DNA from: DATEVL01 sp035471625
Lineage (GTDB): Bacteria; Chloroflexota; Anaerolineae; Anaerolineales; E44-bin32
Direction: 5' to 3'
Length of the DNA stretch: 13,207 nucleotides
Assembly: GCA_035471625.1 (NCBI GenBank)
Contig: DATIPT010000135.1
Coordinates: 1 to 13,207 of the forward strand
Positions within the stretch are counted from its first letter, which is position 1, and every line of letters begins with the position of its first letter. This document shows, piece after piece, positions 7,401 through 12,652 of the stretch. The notes under the pieces were generated by a model, which made no database searches, was not told the DNA's origin, and saw only the letters and a list, made by a program, of their open reading frames with translations. The translations under genes were made by a program, and so were the position numbers.

Positions 7401-8722
7401 TTCGACCTCCATTCGGCGACGAAGGCGTGATAGCGCGGCCGCCCGTTCTCGGTCCAACGCTCGACGGGCCCGGTGAACATCGCCCGCAGGATCCGCGGCG
7501 AGCCGAGGAGGACGCGCGCCAGGCTCTTCAGGCTGAGCGAGCCGTTGTAGTAGGCGTAGTGGTTGACGGTGAGGATCGGCCGGGCGGGCATCACCCCCCG
7601 CATTTCCAGCGACTCGTCCAGCAAGCGGTGCATGCTGGTGTTGACCGCGTTCAGCCCGAGCGTGGCGAACAGGGGCGAGAGCGGATCGGCCATCAACTCG
7701 ACGATGTTGTTGCGCATGGCGACGTAGGCGCCCGGCGGCAGCTTCCATTTCGTCGGCGGCTCGACCACCGGCGCGGCGATCGTCGTGATCGGGCGGGCCT
7801 GGACGATCGCCAGGGCGCCGTCGCGCAGCGTCCACTCGATGTCCATCGGCTTGCCGTAGAGCTCCTCAATGCGGACGCCAAGGCCGACCAGTTCGGCCGC
7901 CAAGGCGTCGTTGAGGGTCGGGGCGCGGCGCAGGTCGTCGGGGACGGGCTGCTCGTGCGTCCCGCCGTCGACCCGCGCCGTCATCATCTGCTTGTCGGCG
8001 ATCTCGCGCCGGATCACTTTGCCGGTCAGCTTCGAGACCGAATACGAGTCCGGAGTCACACTCCCGCCGACGATCGACTCGCCCAGCCCCCACGACGACG
8101 TGATCAGGGCGTCGTCGGGATCGCCCGTCATCGGATCGGAGGTGAACAGGATCCCGGCCACTTCGGCCGTGACGAGCAACTGGACGACGATCGCCAACTG
8201 GACCGACCCGGGGTCGATGTTTTGGCGCATCCGGTAGCCGATGGCGCGGGCGGTCCACAGGCTGCTCCAACACTTCTTGGCCGCCTCGAGCACGGCTTCG
8301 GTCCCGGACACGTTGAGGAACGTGTCCTGCTGGCCGGCGAACGACGCCTCGGGCAGGTCTTCGGCGGTGGCCGAGGAGCGCACTGCGACCGCCGGATTCG
8401 ACCCCGGCAGGGAGGCGTACGCCTGGGCGATGGCCCCGGCCACATCCGGCGGGATCACGGCCTCGTCGAAGCGCTGGCGAATGCGGCGTGAGGCCGCCTC
8501 CAGCGTCGCCGGGCGCGCCGGGTCGACCTCCGCCAACGCCGCCAGGATCGCCGACTGCAGCTCGTTCTCGTCGACGACCGCCTGATACGCGGCCGTGGTC
8601 ACATGAAAGCCTCCCGGTACCGGCAGATCGGCCTGGGCCATGCGCGCCAGCGAGGCGCCCTTGCCGCCGACGAGCGCCAGCGTCGCCCGGGGGTCATCGA
8701 GCTTGAAGATGTATTCGGTCAT
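4460..8722 (-). CDS. PEP-utilising-enzyme homologue with one ATP-grasp and two substrate/phosphohistidine modules (rifampicin phosphotransferase-like)
   Basis: This 1420-residue enzyme has a pyruvate-phosphate-dikinase-type ATP-grasp domain (about 1-315). It shows GGKGAS (19-24), RSSATAEDLPEASFAGQQDTF (115-135), LFTSDPMTG (192-200), WGLGES (211-216) and IEW...QARPIT (295-313). Module 1 follows: a helical middle domain (about 325-750) and a swivelling phosphohistidine domain (about 755-857) with GGPLSHG and His819. After a Pro/Ala-rich linker (861-873), module 2 repeats both parts (middle about 876-1300, His domain about 1315-1415, His1377). The C-terminal PEP/pyruvate barrel of PEP synthase and PPDK is missing. 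Known relatives with this layout, such as rifampicin phosphotransferase (about 865 residues), move the beta-phosphate of ATP via the His to the substrate, giving AMP and Pi. By inference this protein is a cytoplasmic phosphotransferase, perhaps of an antibiotic or secondary metabolite. Its ATG overlaps the stop of the upstream small gene (ATGA) and has a strong AGGAGGG site six bases away. Databases may call it PEP synthase, which the domain content does not support. Confidence 0.9.
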   Translation of the reverse strand: MTEYIFKLDDPRATLALVGGKGASLARMAQADLPVPGGFHVTTAAYQAVVDENELQSAILAALAEVDPARPATLEAASRRIRQRFDEAVIPPDVAGAIAQAYASLPGSNPAVAVRSSATAEDLPEASFAGQQDTFLNVSGTEAVLEAAKKCWSSLWTARAIGYRMRQNIDPGSVQLAIVVQLLVTAEVAGILFTSDPMTGDPDDALITSSWGLGESIVGGSVTPDSYSVSKLTGKVIRREIADKQMMTARVDGGTHEQPVPDDLRRAPTLNDALAAELVGLGVRIEELYGKPMDIEWTLRDGALAIVQARPITTIAAPVVEPPTKWKLPPGAYVAMRNNIVELMADPLSPLFATLGLNAVNTSMHRLLDESLEMRGVMPARPILTVNHYAYYNGSLSLKSLARVLLGSPRILRAMFTGPVERWTENGRPRYHAFVAEWRSKDLSRMSSVELVDSAEGLTEAAVDAYLALVSGVLPAAWITEGLFTAAYKLLIKRRDDPGAPTYLLGFDSLPIRADKALYELALWAQGQAPLAAHFSKTTGAELAASLANGSTPVDVPATTWKEFRRRFQDHLEAYGHTFYSLDFADAVPADDPAPVLDALRLYVRGQGTDPRARQLDSEARRERATAAIHGRLRGWRRKIFDTYLARAQRFAPLREDGLAEVGLAYPLLRRMLREVGRRFAESELIASADDIFWLAESEVRTAAKQLDAGQSAGSLAHRIPRRKAEIEAARQVSPPRGLPAIGRRARRKTDGRVGDVIKGVAGSPGRVTAIARVLHGPNEFDQMNPGDVLVAPITTPAWTPLFAMASAVVTDIGGPLSHGSIVAREYGIPAVLGTGSATARIRSGQSVTVDGSAGTVKVEAPAPAPPADAAAPIEWKRPDPKGVYMRTSVVDLMPEPLSPLFASLGMRALMDQMTPMARRITNSDPSLPSDYYTTINAYAYVNTTIPASSWWWILVKVLPAYPRLLRTVARMWREELLPEYQAYVEAERETSPSELSTSELWAEAQQAVHAAMDYVVSLLFATMGASAGSELLLTNVYNRMVRRNGDPPAHVLLMGWDNIPVQSEKSLYDLAAWCRDRTGLAEIVLNTPSHELVKLLRSDRVPAEVELADWAELCHRFEEHVEKFGYIVFQLDFAEPLPLDDPAPMLETLKLFLRGEGADPHERQSANEQKRVQTAARAFERLRGVKRWAFKTALNWGQGLASVREDALAQIGLGYPLIRERLAELGRRFVAAGVIRDADDIYFLEKADVDACVAQLESGVAASDLSERVEAHRAFARKAALVTPPTTVPPKKRIMGVKTEVFGAVAEGDQIGSALRGVPTSPGVVTAPARVLLGPEDFDEMRPGDVLVAGTTTPAWTPLFAMASAVVTDIGGPLSHGSIVAREYGIPAVMGTGIATKRIRSGQMIIVDGTAGTVTPAEA
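4478..6097 (-). repeat. Module 2 of internal duplication (middle domain + phosphohistidine domain)
   Basis: Residues 876-1415. The matching landmarks are LMPEPLSPLFASLG (893-906), LDFAEPLPLDDPAP (1132-1145), LASVREDALAQIGLGYPLIR (1201-1220), ADDIYFL (1239-1245) and the His domain with His1377. The offset becomes 558 in the His domain, so about eight residues were gained in the segment joining the middle and His domains. The N-terminal halves of the two middle domains are clearly less alike than these blocks. Confidence 0.9.
4553..4666 (-). repeat. Near-identical direct repeat, copy 2 (phosphohistidine core)
   Basis: Encodes residues 1353-1390, including His1377. It is the partner of the repeat at 6227-6340, with 102 of 114 bases the same by hand alignment and no amino-acid change. 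Over the wider 72-residue stretch (1344-1415) nine residues differ. Confidence 0.9.
6152..7750 (-). repeat. Module 1 of internal duplication (middle domain + phosphohistidine domain)
   Basis: Residues 325-857. Landmarks shared with module 2 are LMADPLSPLFATLG (343-356), LDFADAVPADDPAP (582-595), FAPLREDGLAEVGLAYPLLR (651-670), ADDIFWL (689-695) and the His domain with His819. Up to residue 700 the two modules align at a constant offset of 550 residues. Confidence 0.9.
6227..6340 (-). repeat. Near-identical direct repeat, copy 1 (phosphohistidine core)
   Basis: Encodes residues 795-832. All 38 residues are identical to copy 2 at 4553-4666. By hand alignment the DNA differs at 12 of 114 positions, mostly at codon third bases and at one synonymous Leu-Ser codon pair. 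Confidence 0.9.
7778..8722 (-). other. ATP-grasp (PPDK N-terminal) domain region of the large enzyme
   Basis: Residues 1-315 form the only nucleotide-binding domain in the protein. Arg115 in RSSATAED and Glu296 and Arg310 in the closing IEW...QARP segment are at positions conserved across PEP synthase, PPDK and rifampicin phosphotransferase. One ATP site therefore has to serve two phosphohistidine domains. Confidence 0.85.
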
Positions 8723-8988
8723 CGGTCACCCTCCTGCTTCGGGTGAGGGTCGATCCTTCGCACGCTGATCAGGGTCAGGTTCAGGTCCCACAGTTGGTTG
8801 AGCAACCCTCGCAGCGCCGCCTGATCGCGCACCGGCACGGTCAGGATCGTGCCGGCGGGGCTGCTGTCCTGGACCTCGGCCGTGTGCGCCAGCCCGTTCA
8901 GCCATTTCGACCATCGCGCTCCGAGATCGCCGTCCACGACGATCTCGAACACCTGCGGGTTGGCTTCGGGCCGGTCCTGGTGCGTCAC
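8719..8988 (-). CDS. Small uncharacterised protein, first gene of the enzyme/exporter operon
   Basis: This is an 89-residue soluble protein with no signal peptide or membrane segment. The pattern VFEIVVDGDLGARWSKWLNGL (13-33), then GTILTVPVRDQAALRGLLNQLWDL (46-69) and LTLISVRRI matches a small family I recognise from Chloroflexota, Actinobacteria and Cyanobacteria. Its members have a W-x-x-W-x-x-G-L motif followed by P-V-x-D-Q-A-A-L-x-G-L-L. No function is established for it. The alternating strand/helix look suggests a small ferredoxin- or ACT-like fold, but this is a guess. It starts with GTG at 8988, supported by AGGGG seven bases upstream. Its TGA overlaps the ATG of the large enzyme (ATGA), so the two are translationally coupled. 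A role as partner or regulator of the enzyme is possible from position only. Confidence 0.85.
   Translation of the reverse strand: MTHQDRPEANPQVFEIVVDGDLGARWSKWLNGLAHTAEVQDSSPAGTILTVPVRDQAALRGLLNQLWDLNLTLISVRRIDPHPKQEGDR
8729..8735 (-). promoter_or_regulatory. Strong ribosome binding site of the large enzyme
   Basis: The minus strand reads AGGAGGG, six bases before the ATG at 8722 and inside the last codons of the upstream small gene. It fixes the start of the 1420-residue protein. Confidence 0.8.
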
Positions 8989-8995
8989 TCCGGAT

Positions 8996-9000
8996 CCCCT
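8996..9000 (-). promoter_or_regulatory. Ribosome binding site supporting a GTG start
   Basis: The minus strand reads AGGGG, seven bases before the GTG at 8988. No in-frame ATG lies near, so this site supports the GTG start of the small protein. Confidence 0.6.
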
Positions 9001-9010
9001 TTCTGCTTGG

Positions 9011-9040
9011 AGTAGACACGCCGGGTGGGGTAGCTGTCAT
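9011..9040 (-). promoter_or_regulatory. Candidate promoter of the small-protein/enzyme/exporter operon
   Basis: Minus-strand hexamers ATGACA (9040-9035, five of six matches to the -35 consensus) and TCTACT (9016-9011, four of six to the -10) are separated by 18 bases. They would start transcription about 16 bases before the GTG of the small gene, just leaving room for its ribosome site. An upstream dyad and a MalT-box-like sequence touch the -35. Not tested; the operon could also be read through from the upstream membrane-protein gene. Confidence 0.35.
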
Positions 9041-9058
9041 CCCCCAGCTAGGGGAGAT
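9039..9058. promoter_or_regulatory. G/C dyad next to the -35, possible operator
   Basis: The sequence reads ATCCCCCAGCTAGGGGAGAT, with CCCC and GGGG arms about a five-base centre. On the minus strand the right half continues as GGGGATGACA, which matches eight of ten positions of the MalT box (GGGGA[T/G]GAGG). The opposite half, on the plus strand, reads GGGGAGATCG (seven of ten). The gene next upstream encodes a MalT-type regulator. Binding is inference; a short GC-rich dyad can occur by chance. Confidence 0.3.
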
Positions 9059-9094
9059 CGGCGAAGACGGGCTTCCCGGGCCTGGATCTGAGCG

Positions 9095-9604
9095 TCAGAC
9101 GCCCGGCCAGGGGTACGAGACCGCCGCGGCGATGACGGCTGCAAGCAGGCCCATCACCGGCGCCGACCGCGCGTGGCCCTTGAAGTGGTGAGAGAAGTCC
9201 TTGTAGTCCTGCGCCTCGGTGCCAGGCAGGATGACGAACGCCGGGGTGATCTTCGAGACGACCAACCAGTCGAGCAGGACAAGGTCGCCGAGGGTGGCCG
9301 CCAGGAACAGGGCCAGCAGATGGATCAGCGCGATCCAGAAGGGGATCTCACCGCCCAGCATGGCTTTCAGGGCAAGCGAGGCGTAGATCGGGAACCCGAA
9401 GGTGAACAGGAACCATGGGATGCTGATCAGCCACGCCAGCCGCTTCTCGGCCGCCGTCTGCGGCGGGACCTTCGCCTTCACTGCCTGCGAGTAGTCGGTG
9501 TATCCCCAGACGCGGGGGCTGGTCGTGATCATGACGACGAACAGGTACGCCGTCACGAGGCCCCCGTAGAACAGGCTGCTCCCCACGATGTAGGTCCATG
9601 TCAT
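9095..9604 (-). CDS. Four-helix membrane protein of unknown function
   Basis: This 169-residue predicted inner-membrane protein has four hydrophobic segments at about 5-28, 56-79, 87-115 and 147-166. The loop after helix 1 is polar (about 30-55, with RVWGYTDYSQ). The loop before helix 4 carries ILPGTE and DYKDFSHHFKGH, a His- and charge-rich motif that seems to recur in uncharacterised bacterial and archaeal membrane proteins; I do not know a function. The ATG at 9604 has GGAGG eight bases upstream. It lies 89 bases after the LAL regulator and 106 bases before the small gene, on the same strand, so it may be the regulator's first target or part of the same transcript. The paired His and acidic residues near the membrane could bind a metal or haem, but no such site is established. 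Confidence 0.85.
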   Translation of the reverse strand: MTWTYIVGSSLFYGGLVTAYLFVVMITTSPRVWGYTDYSQAVKAKVPPQTAAEKRLAWLISIPWFLFTFGFPIYASLALKAMLGGEIPFWIALIHLLALFLAATLGDLVLLDWLVVSKITPAFVILPGTEAQDYKDFSHHFKGHARSAPVMGLLAAVIAAAVSYPWPGV

Positions 9605-9693
9605 GGCGACCGCCTCCGTCGATTGAGTCCGAGCCTTGCAGGGAGGATCGCGCCGACCTGGCGGGATTCAAGCCTGGCGCGCGACGTCGGCCG

Positions 9694-12432
9694 TCAGTTC
9701 TTGAGCAAGCCCAGCGCGCGGGCGCGCTCGACCGCTTCCAGCCGCCGATGGACTCCGAGCTTCCCATAGACGTTCTTGACGAAGGTGCGCACCGTGCTCG
9801 GGGCGACCCCCAGCTCACCGGCGATCTCCGGAGTCGTCAGGCTGGTCTGCAGCAGGCGCAGGACTTCGACCTCGCGTTCGGTCAGCGGCTCGACGAGCTC
9901 AGGAACCTGTGCGCCTCGGGGCGGGGGTGGCCGACGCTCCGCCGGCGCCGGGGCGGGTCCGCCGGCCAGGATGCCGAGCAAGTGCTGGGCGTAGTGCCGG
10001 GCGCGGCCCTTGTGCGATGCCTCGATGAGCAGGCGCTTCATCGGCTCGCCCTCTTCGATGAAGGTGCGCACGAATCCTTCGGCCTCGGCGAACTCGAGCG
10101 CCTGGTCGAGATCGAGCAGGGCCGCCTCGGGATCCCCCAGGGCCTGGTGCGCCAACGCCCGCAGCGCGATCAACTCGACGCGGTTGGCCCACACGGCGAG
10201 ACCGCGCCGATCCTCGAGGGGAGGGTTGAGCACATCGATCGCCTGTTGCGGCTCGCCGCGGCTCAGGTGGTAGCGCGCCATCGTCGTCCGGCCGATCTCG
10301 CGGAACAGGCGCGACTGAATCATCCCTTCGAGGTCGCCGCCCCCCGACCTGGGCTTCCGGTCCGCGCCGGAAATCCACGCCTTGGCCCAGGGCTCGGCGG
10401 CGGCCAGATCCCCTTGCCAGATGGAGAGGCGGGCGGCGAGGATCTCGATGTAAACATCGTCCATCGACGTCTCGGTGATCCGGGCGCGCTCCAGTGCGGC
10501 CCGCATCGCCGCGGTCGCCTCGGCGGCGCGGCCGCGAGCGTGTTCGAGCCGGGCGAGCAGAATGTAGGTCTCCGAGTTCCATCCGGGCAGGAACCGCTCA
10601 AGGAGACCGGCCGCCTGCGACCGCAGGGCGTCGGCCTCGTCCAGCTGGTTGCGCTCCAGTGCGATCTCGGCCAGGTGGATGACGATCCGCCCGGCGACCG
10701 GCCACAGCCGCCCGTTCGGATCGCGGCTGAGTTCGAGGGCGCGTTCGTAGCGGGCTTCCGCCTTGCGCAGTTCGCCGCGCAGCAAAGCGAGTGATCCCAA
10801 CCGCCGCAAGCTGGCGGAGAGCCCCAGCCGGTCGCCGGCCCGCTCGCTGGTGGCCAGGTCTTTTTCCAGGAGGCGCTCGGCCGCATCGATGTCCCCGGAC
10901 ATCATGTGGAACCCGCTGAGGACGCGCGTCGCCAGGCCGTAGAAGGGACTCTCGGCCGAGACCCGGGAAAAGGCTTGCTCGGCCAGCGCCTGACCGTCGG
11001 CGATTTCCCCGCGGTACATCAGCAGCACCGATCGGATCAGGGCGACCTCCCCGGCGTAGCGGCCCTCCGGATCGGCCTCGGCGGCGTCCTGCAGCAAGCC
11101 TTCGATCTGTGAGGATGCCTCGGCCCGCAGGAATTGGATCGTCGCCAGGTAGATCGAGAGGATCGGACGCCTGCGGCGCGCCTCGTTGGGGAGGGATTCG
11201 AGCCACCCCAGCGCGGTCACCAACTCACCCTGGCGCCAGGCGATCGGGGCCTCCCGTTCGATCAGGGCCCCGGCCGTCTCTACGTCCTTGGCGCGCATCG
11301 CGTGCTGGATCGCCTCGGGGAGCATCGCCTGCGCCTGGTACCACGCGGCGGCGCGGCGATGGAGGGCGTCGACGTCGATCGGCGGATCGGCCTCGCGCAG
11401 GCGCAGCTGGAGCAGGTCGGCGAACAGGCGGTGGTAGCGGTACCACTCGCGCCGGTCGTCGAGCGGGGAGACGAACAGGTTGGCGCGCTCGAGGGCTTCG
11501 AGCATCATCTGCCCGCCGGCGTGAGACTCGCCTAGGACGGCGTCGCACAGAGGCCCCGACAGGCGATCGAGGATCGACGTGCGCAGGAGAAAGGCGCGCA
11601 CGTCGTCGGGTTGGCGGGCGAGGACCTCTTCGACCAGGTAGTCGGCGACATGGCGGTGGGTGCCGCCGAAGGTCCGGACAAACTCGGCGGCGCCGCCGGG
11701 GGTCGCGCCCGGCTGGGAGGGGAGGGCCTGGAGCGCGAGGCTTGCCATCTGGAGCCCGGCGATCCAGCCCTCGGTGCGTTCGGTGAGCGTCCCGACCTGG
11801 GACGACCCCAGTTCAGAACCGAGGGCCTCTCGCAGCAGCTCATCGGCCTCGGCCGGGGTGAAGCGCAGGTCTTCCTGGCGGATCTCGCTGAGCTGGCCGC
11901 GCGCCCGCAGCCGGGCGAGCGGGAGGGGCGGATCGGCGCGGGAGGCGATGACCAGGTGCATCGGCTCCGGCTGCTGTTCGATCAGGAACGCCAGAGCGTC
12001 GTGGACCGGCTGGCCGGAGACGAGGTGCACGTCATCGAGCACAAGGACGAACGGCTCGGGGATGGAGTTGATGTCGTTGACCAACTGTGGGAGGAAGCTG
12101 GCGACCCGCCCCGCCATCCCGGGACTGGTGATCAAGGCCAGCGTGGCTTCGCCGGCTTCGCTCTCGACTTGTTGAAGGGCTCCGATCAGGTAGGTCAGGA
12201 AACGGACCGGGTCGGAATCGCGCTCATCGAGCGACAGCCAGGCCGACGGCCGATCGAGGCCGGCGACCCACTCGGCGACGAGTGTCGTCTTGCCGAACCC
12301 GGCCGGCGCCGAGACGAGCGTCAGCGGCAGCGCCAGGCCGGCGTTGAGGCGTTCGCGCAAGCGCGGCCGGGCGACGCGTTCGGCCCGGACGCGGGGAACC
12401 TGGAGCTTGGTGGCGATCAGGGCGTCGGGCAT
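9694..12432 (-). CDS. MalT/LAL-type ATP-dependent LuxR-family transcriptional regulator
   Basis: This 912-residue regulator has a STAND ATPase, a long helical repeat region and a C-terminal LuxR-type DNA-binding domain. The N-terminus IATKLQVPR...RPRLRERLNAGL is typical of the family. Walker A is APAGFGKTT (42-50) and Walker B VLVLDDVH (129-136). TEGWIAGLQMASLAL (220-234) and YRYHRLFADLLQLRL (331-345) are family hallmarks. Residues about 400-830 look like TPR-type helical repeats that would sense a ligand. The HTH covers about 850-912 (LTEREVEVLRLLQ ... TPEIAGELGVAPSTVRTFVKN). By family knowledge, ATP and an inducer drive oligomerisation and promoter activation. The frame stays open to 12699, but that extension would run through a strong hairpin and lacks family sequence. 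The ATG at 12432 matches the usual start, though only a weak AACAGG precedes it. Its likely targets are the genes downstream on the same strand. Confidence 0.92.
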   Translation of the reverse strand: MPDALIATKLQVPRVRAERVARPRLRERLNAGLALPLTLVSAPAGFGKTTLVAEWVAGLDRPSAWLSLDERDSDPVRFLTYLIGALQQVESEAGEATLALITSPGMAGRVASFLPQLVNDINSIPEPFVLVLDDVHLVSGQPVHDALAFLIEQQPEPMHLVIASRADPPLPLARLRARGQLSEIRQEDLRFTPAEADELLREALGSELGSSQVGTLTERTEGWIAGLQMASLALQALPSQPGATPGGAAEFVRTFGGTHRHVADYLVEEVLARQPDDVRAFLLRTSILDRLSGPLCDAVLGESHAGGQMMLEALERANLFVSPLDDRREWYRYHRLFADLLQLRLREADPPIDVDALHRRAAAWYQAQAMLPEAIQHAMRAKDVETAGALIEREAPIAWRQGELVTALGWLESLPNEARRRRPILSIYLATIQFLRAEASSQIEGLLQDAAEADPEGRYAGEVALIRSVLLMYRGEIADGQALAEQAFSRVSAESPFYGLATRVLSGFHMMSGDIDAAERLLEKDLATSERAGDRLGLSASLRRLGSLALLRGELRKAEARYERALELSRDPNGRLWPVAGRIVIHLAEIALERNQLDEADALRSQAAGLLERFLPGWNSETYILLARLEHARGRAAEATAAMRAALERARITETSMDDVYIEILAARLSIWQGDLAAAEPWAKAWISGADRKPRSGGGDLEGMIQSRLFREIGRTTMARYHLSRGEPQQAIDVLNPPLEDRRGLAVWANRVELIALRALAHQALGDPEAALLDLDQALEFAEAEGFVRTFIEEGEPMKRLLIEASHKGRARHYAQHLLGILAGGPAPAPAERRPPPPRGAQVPELVEPLTEREVEVLRLLQTSLTTPEIAGELGVAPSTVRTFVKNVYGKLGVHRRLEAVERARALGLLKN

Positions 12433-12449
12433 CCTGTTGACTCGGGACA

Positions 12450-12455
12450 ATGATA
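12450..12455 (-). promoter_or_regulatory. Possible -10 element of the LAL regulator gene
   Basis: The minus strand reads TATCAT, five of six matches to TATAAT, ending 17 bases before the chosen ATG. No convincing -35 is seen 16-18 bases further up. If used, the leader would be only about ten bases, which would explain the lack of a good ribosome site. Confidence 0.3.
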
Positions 12456-12577
12456 GACCAGGAGGAGAGGGTTCTGGCGATCGGACGAAATCCCCTCCCC
12501 TCTTGGCTCTTCGCTCCGCCAAGTCTGAGATGAATGGAAGCCCATACGAACGCGGCATGCACTTCGGCCGTCGTCGA

Positions 12578-12613
12578 ACCAGTGGGCGGGCCGCCCTCGG
12601 CCCGCCCACTGGT
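12578..12613 (-). terminator. Strong hairpin after the ABC transporter gene, likely terminator
   Basis: A perfect 15-base-pair inverted repeat (arms 12578-12592 and 12599-12613) closes on a six-base loop. It lies about 40 bases after the ABC stop codon, in the 220-base gap before the LAL regulator. The expected U-run on the minus strand is weak (TTCGAC follows), and the T-rich tract is on the plus-strand side, giving an A-rich stretch before the hairpin on the minus strand. It could still stop or stabilise the ABC transcript and insulate the regulator. A smaller inverted repeat (CTTGGC/GCCAAG, 12502-12523) also lies in this gap; I assign no role to it. Confidence 0.65.
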
Positions 12614-12652
12614 CGCCTTTGTGTTGTGTTGCCCCCCGGTGGAGATCGCCGA

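Noticed and set aside
6266..8491. A 741-codon open frame on the plus strand opposite the large enzyme
   Set aside because: The translation is rich in Arg, Asp and Gln with no domain, and it lies wholly antisense to a gene with clear motifs. High GC removes stop codons from the opposite strand.
4460..8722. Naming the large protein PEP synthase (ppsA) or PPDK
   Set aside because: It lacks the C-terminal PEP/pyruvate-binding barrel, and its middle domains do not fit these enzymes. Only the ATP-grasp and His domains are shared.
9039..9058. The CCCC/GGGG dyad as a terminator of the membrane-protein gene
   Set aside because: The stem is only four to five pairs and no U-run follows on either strand. 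An operator-like role fits its place better.
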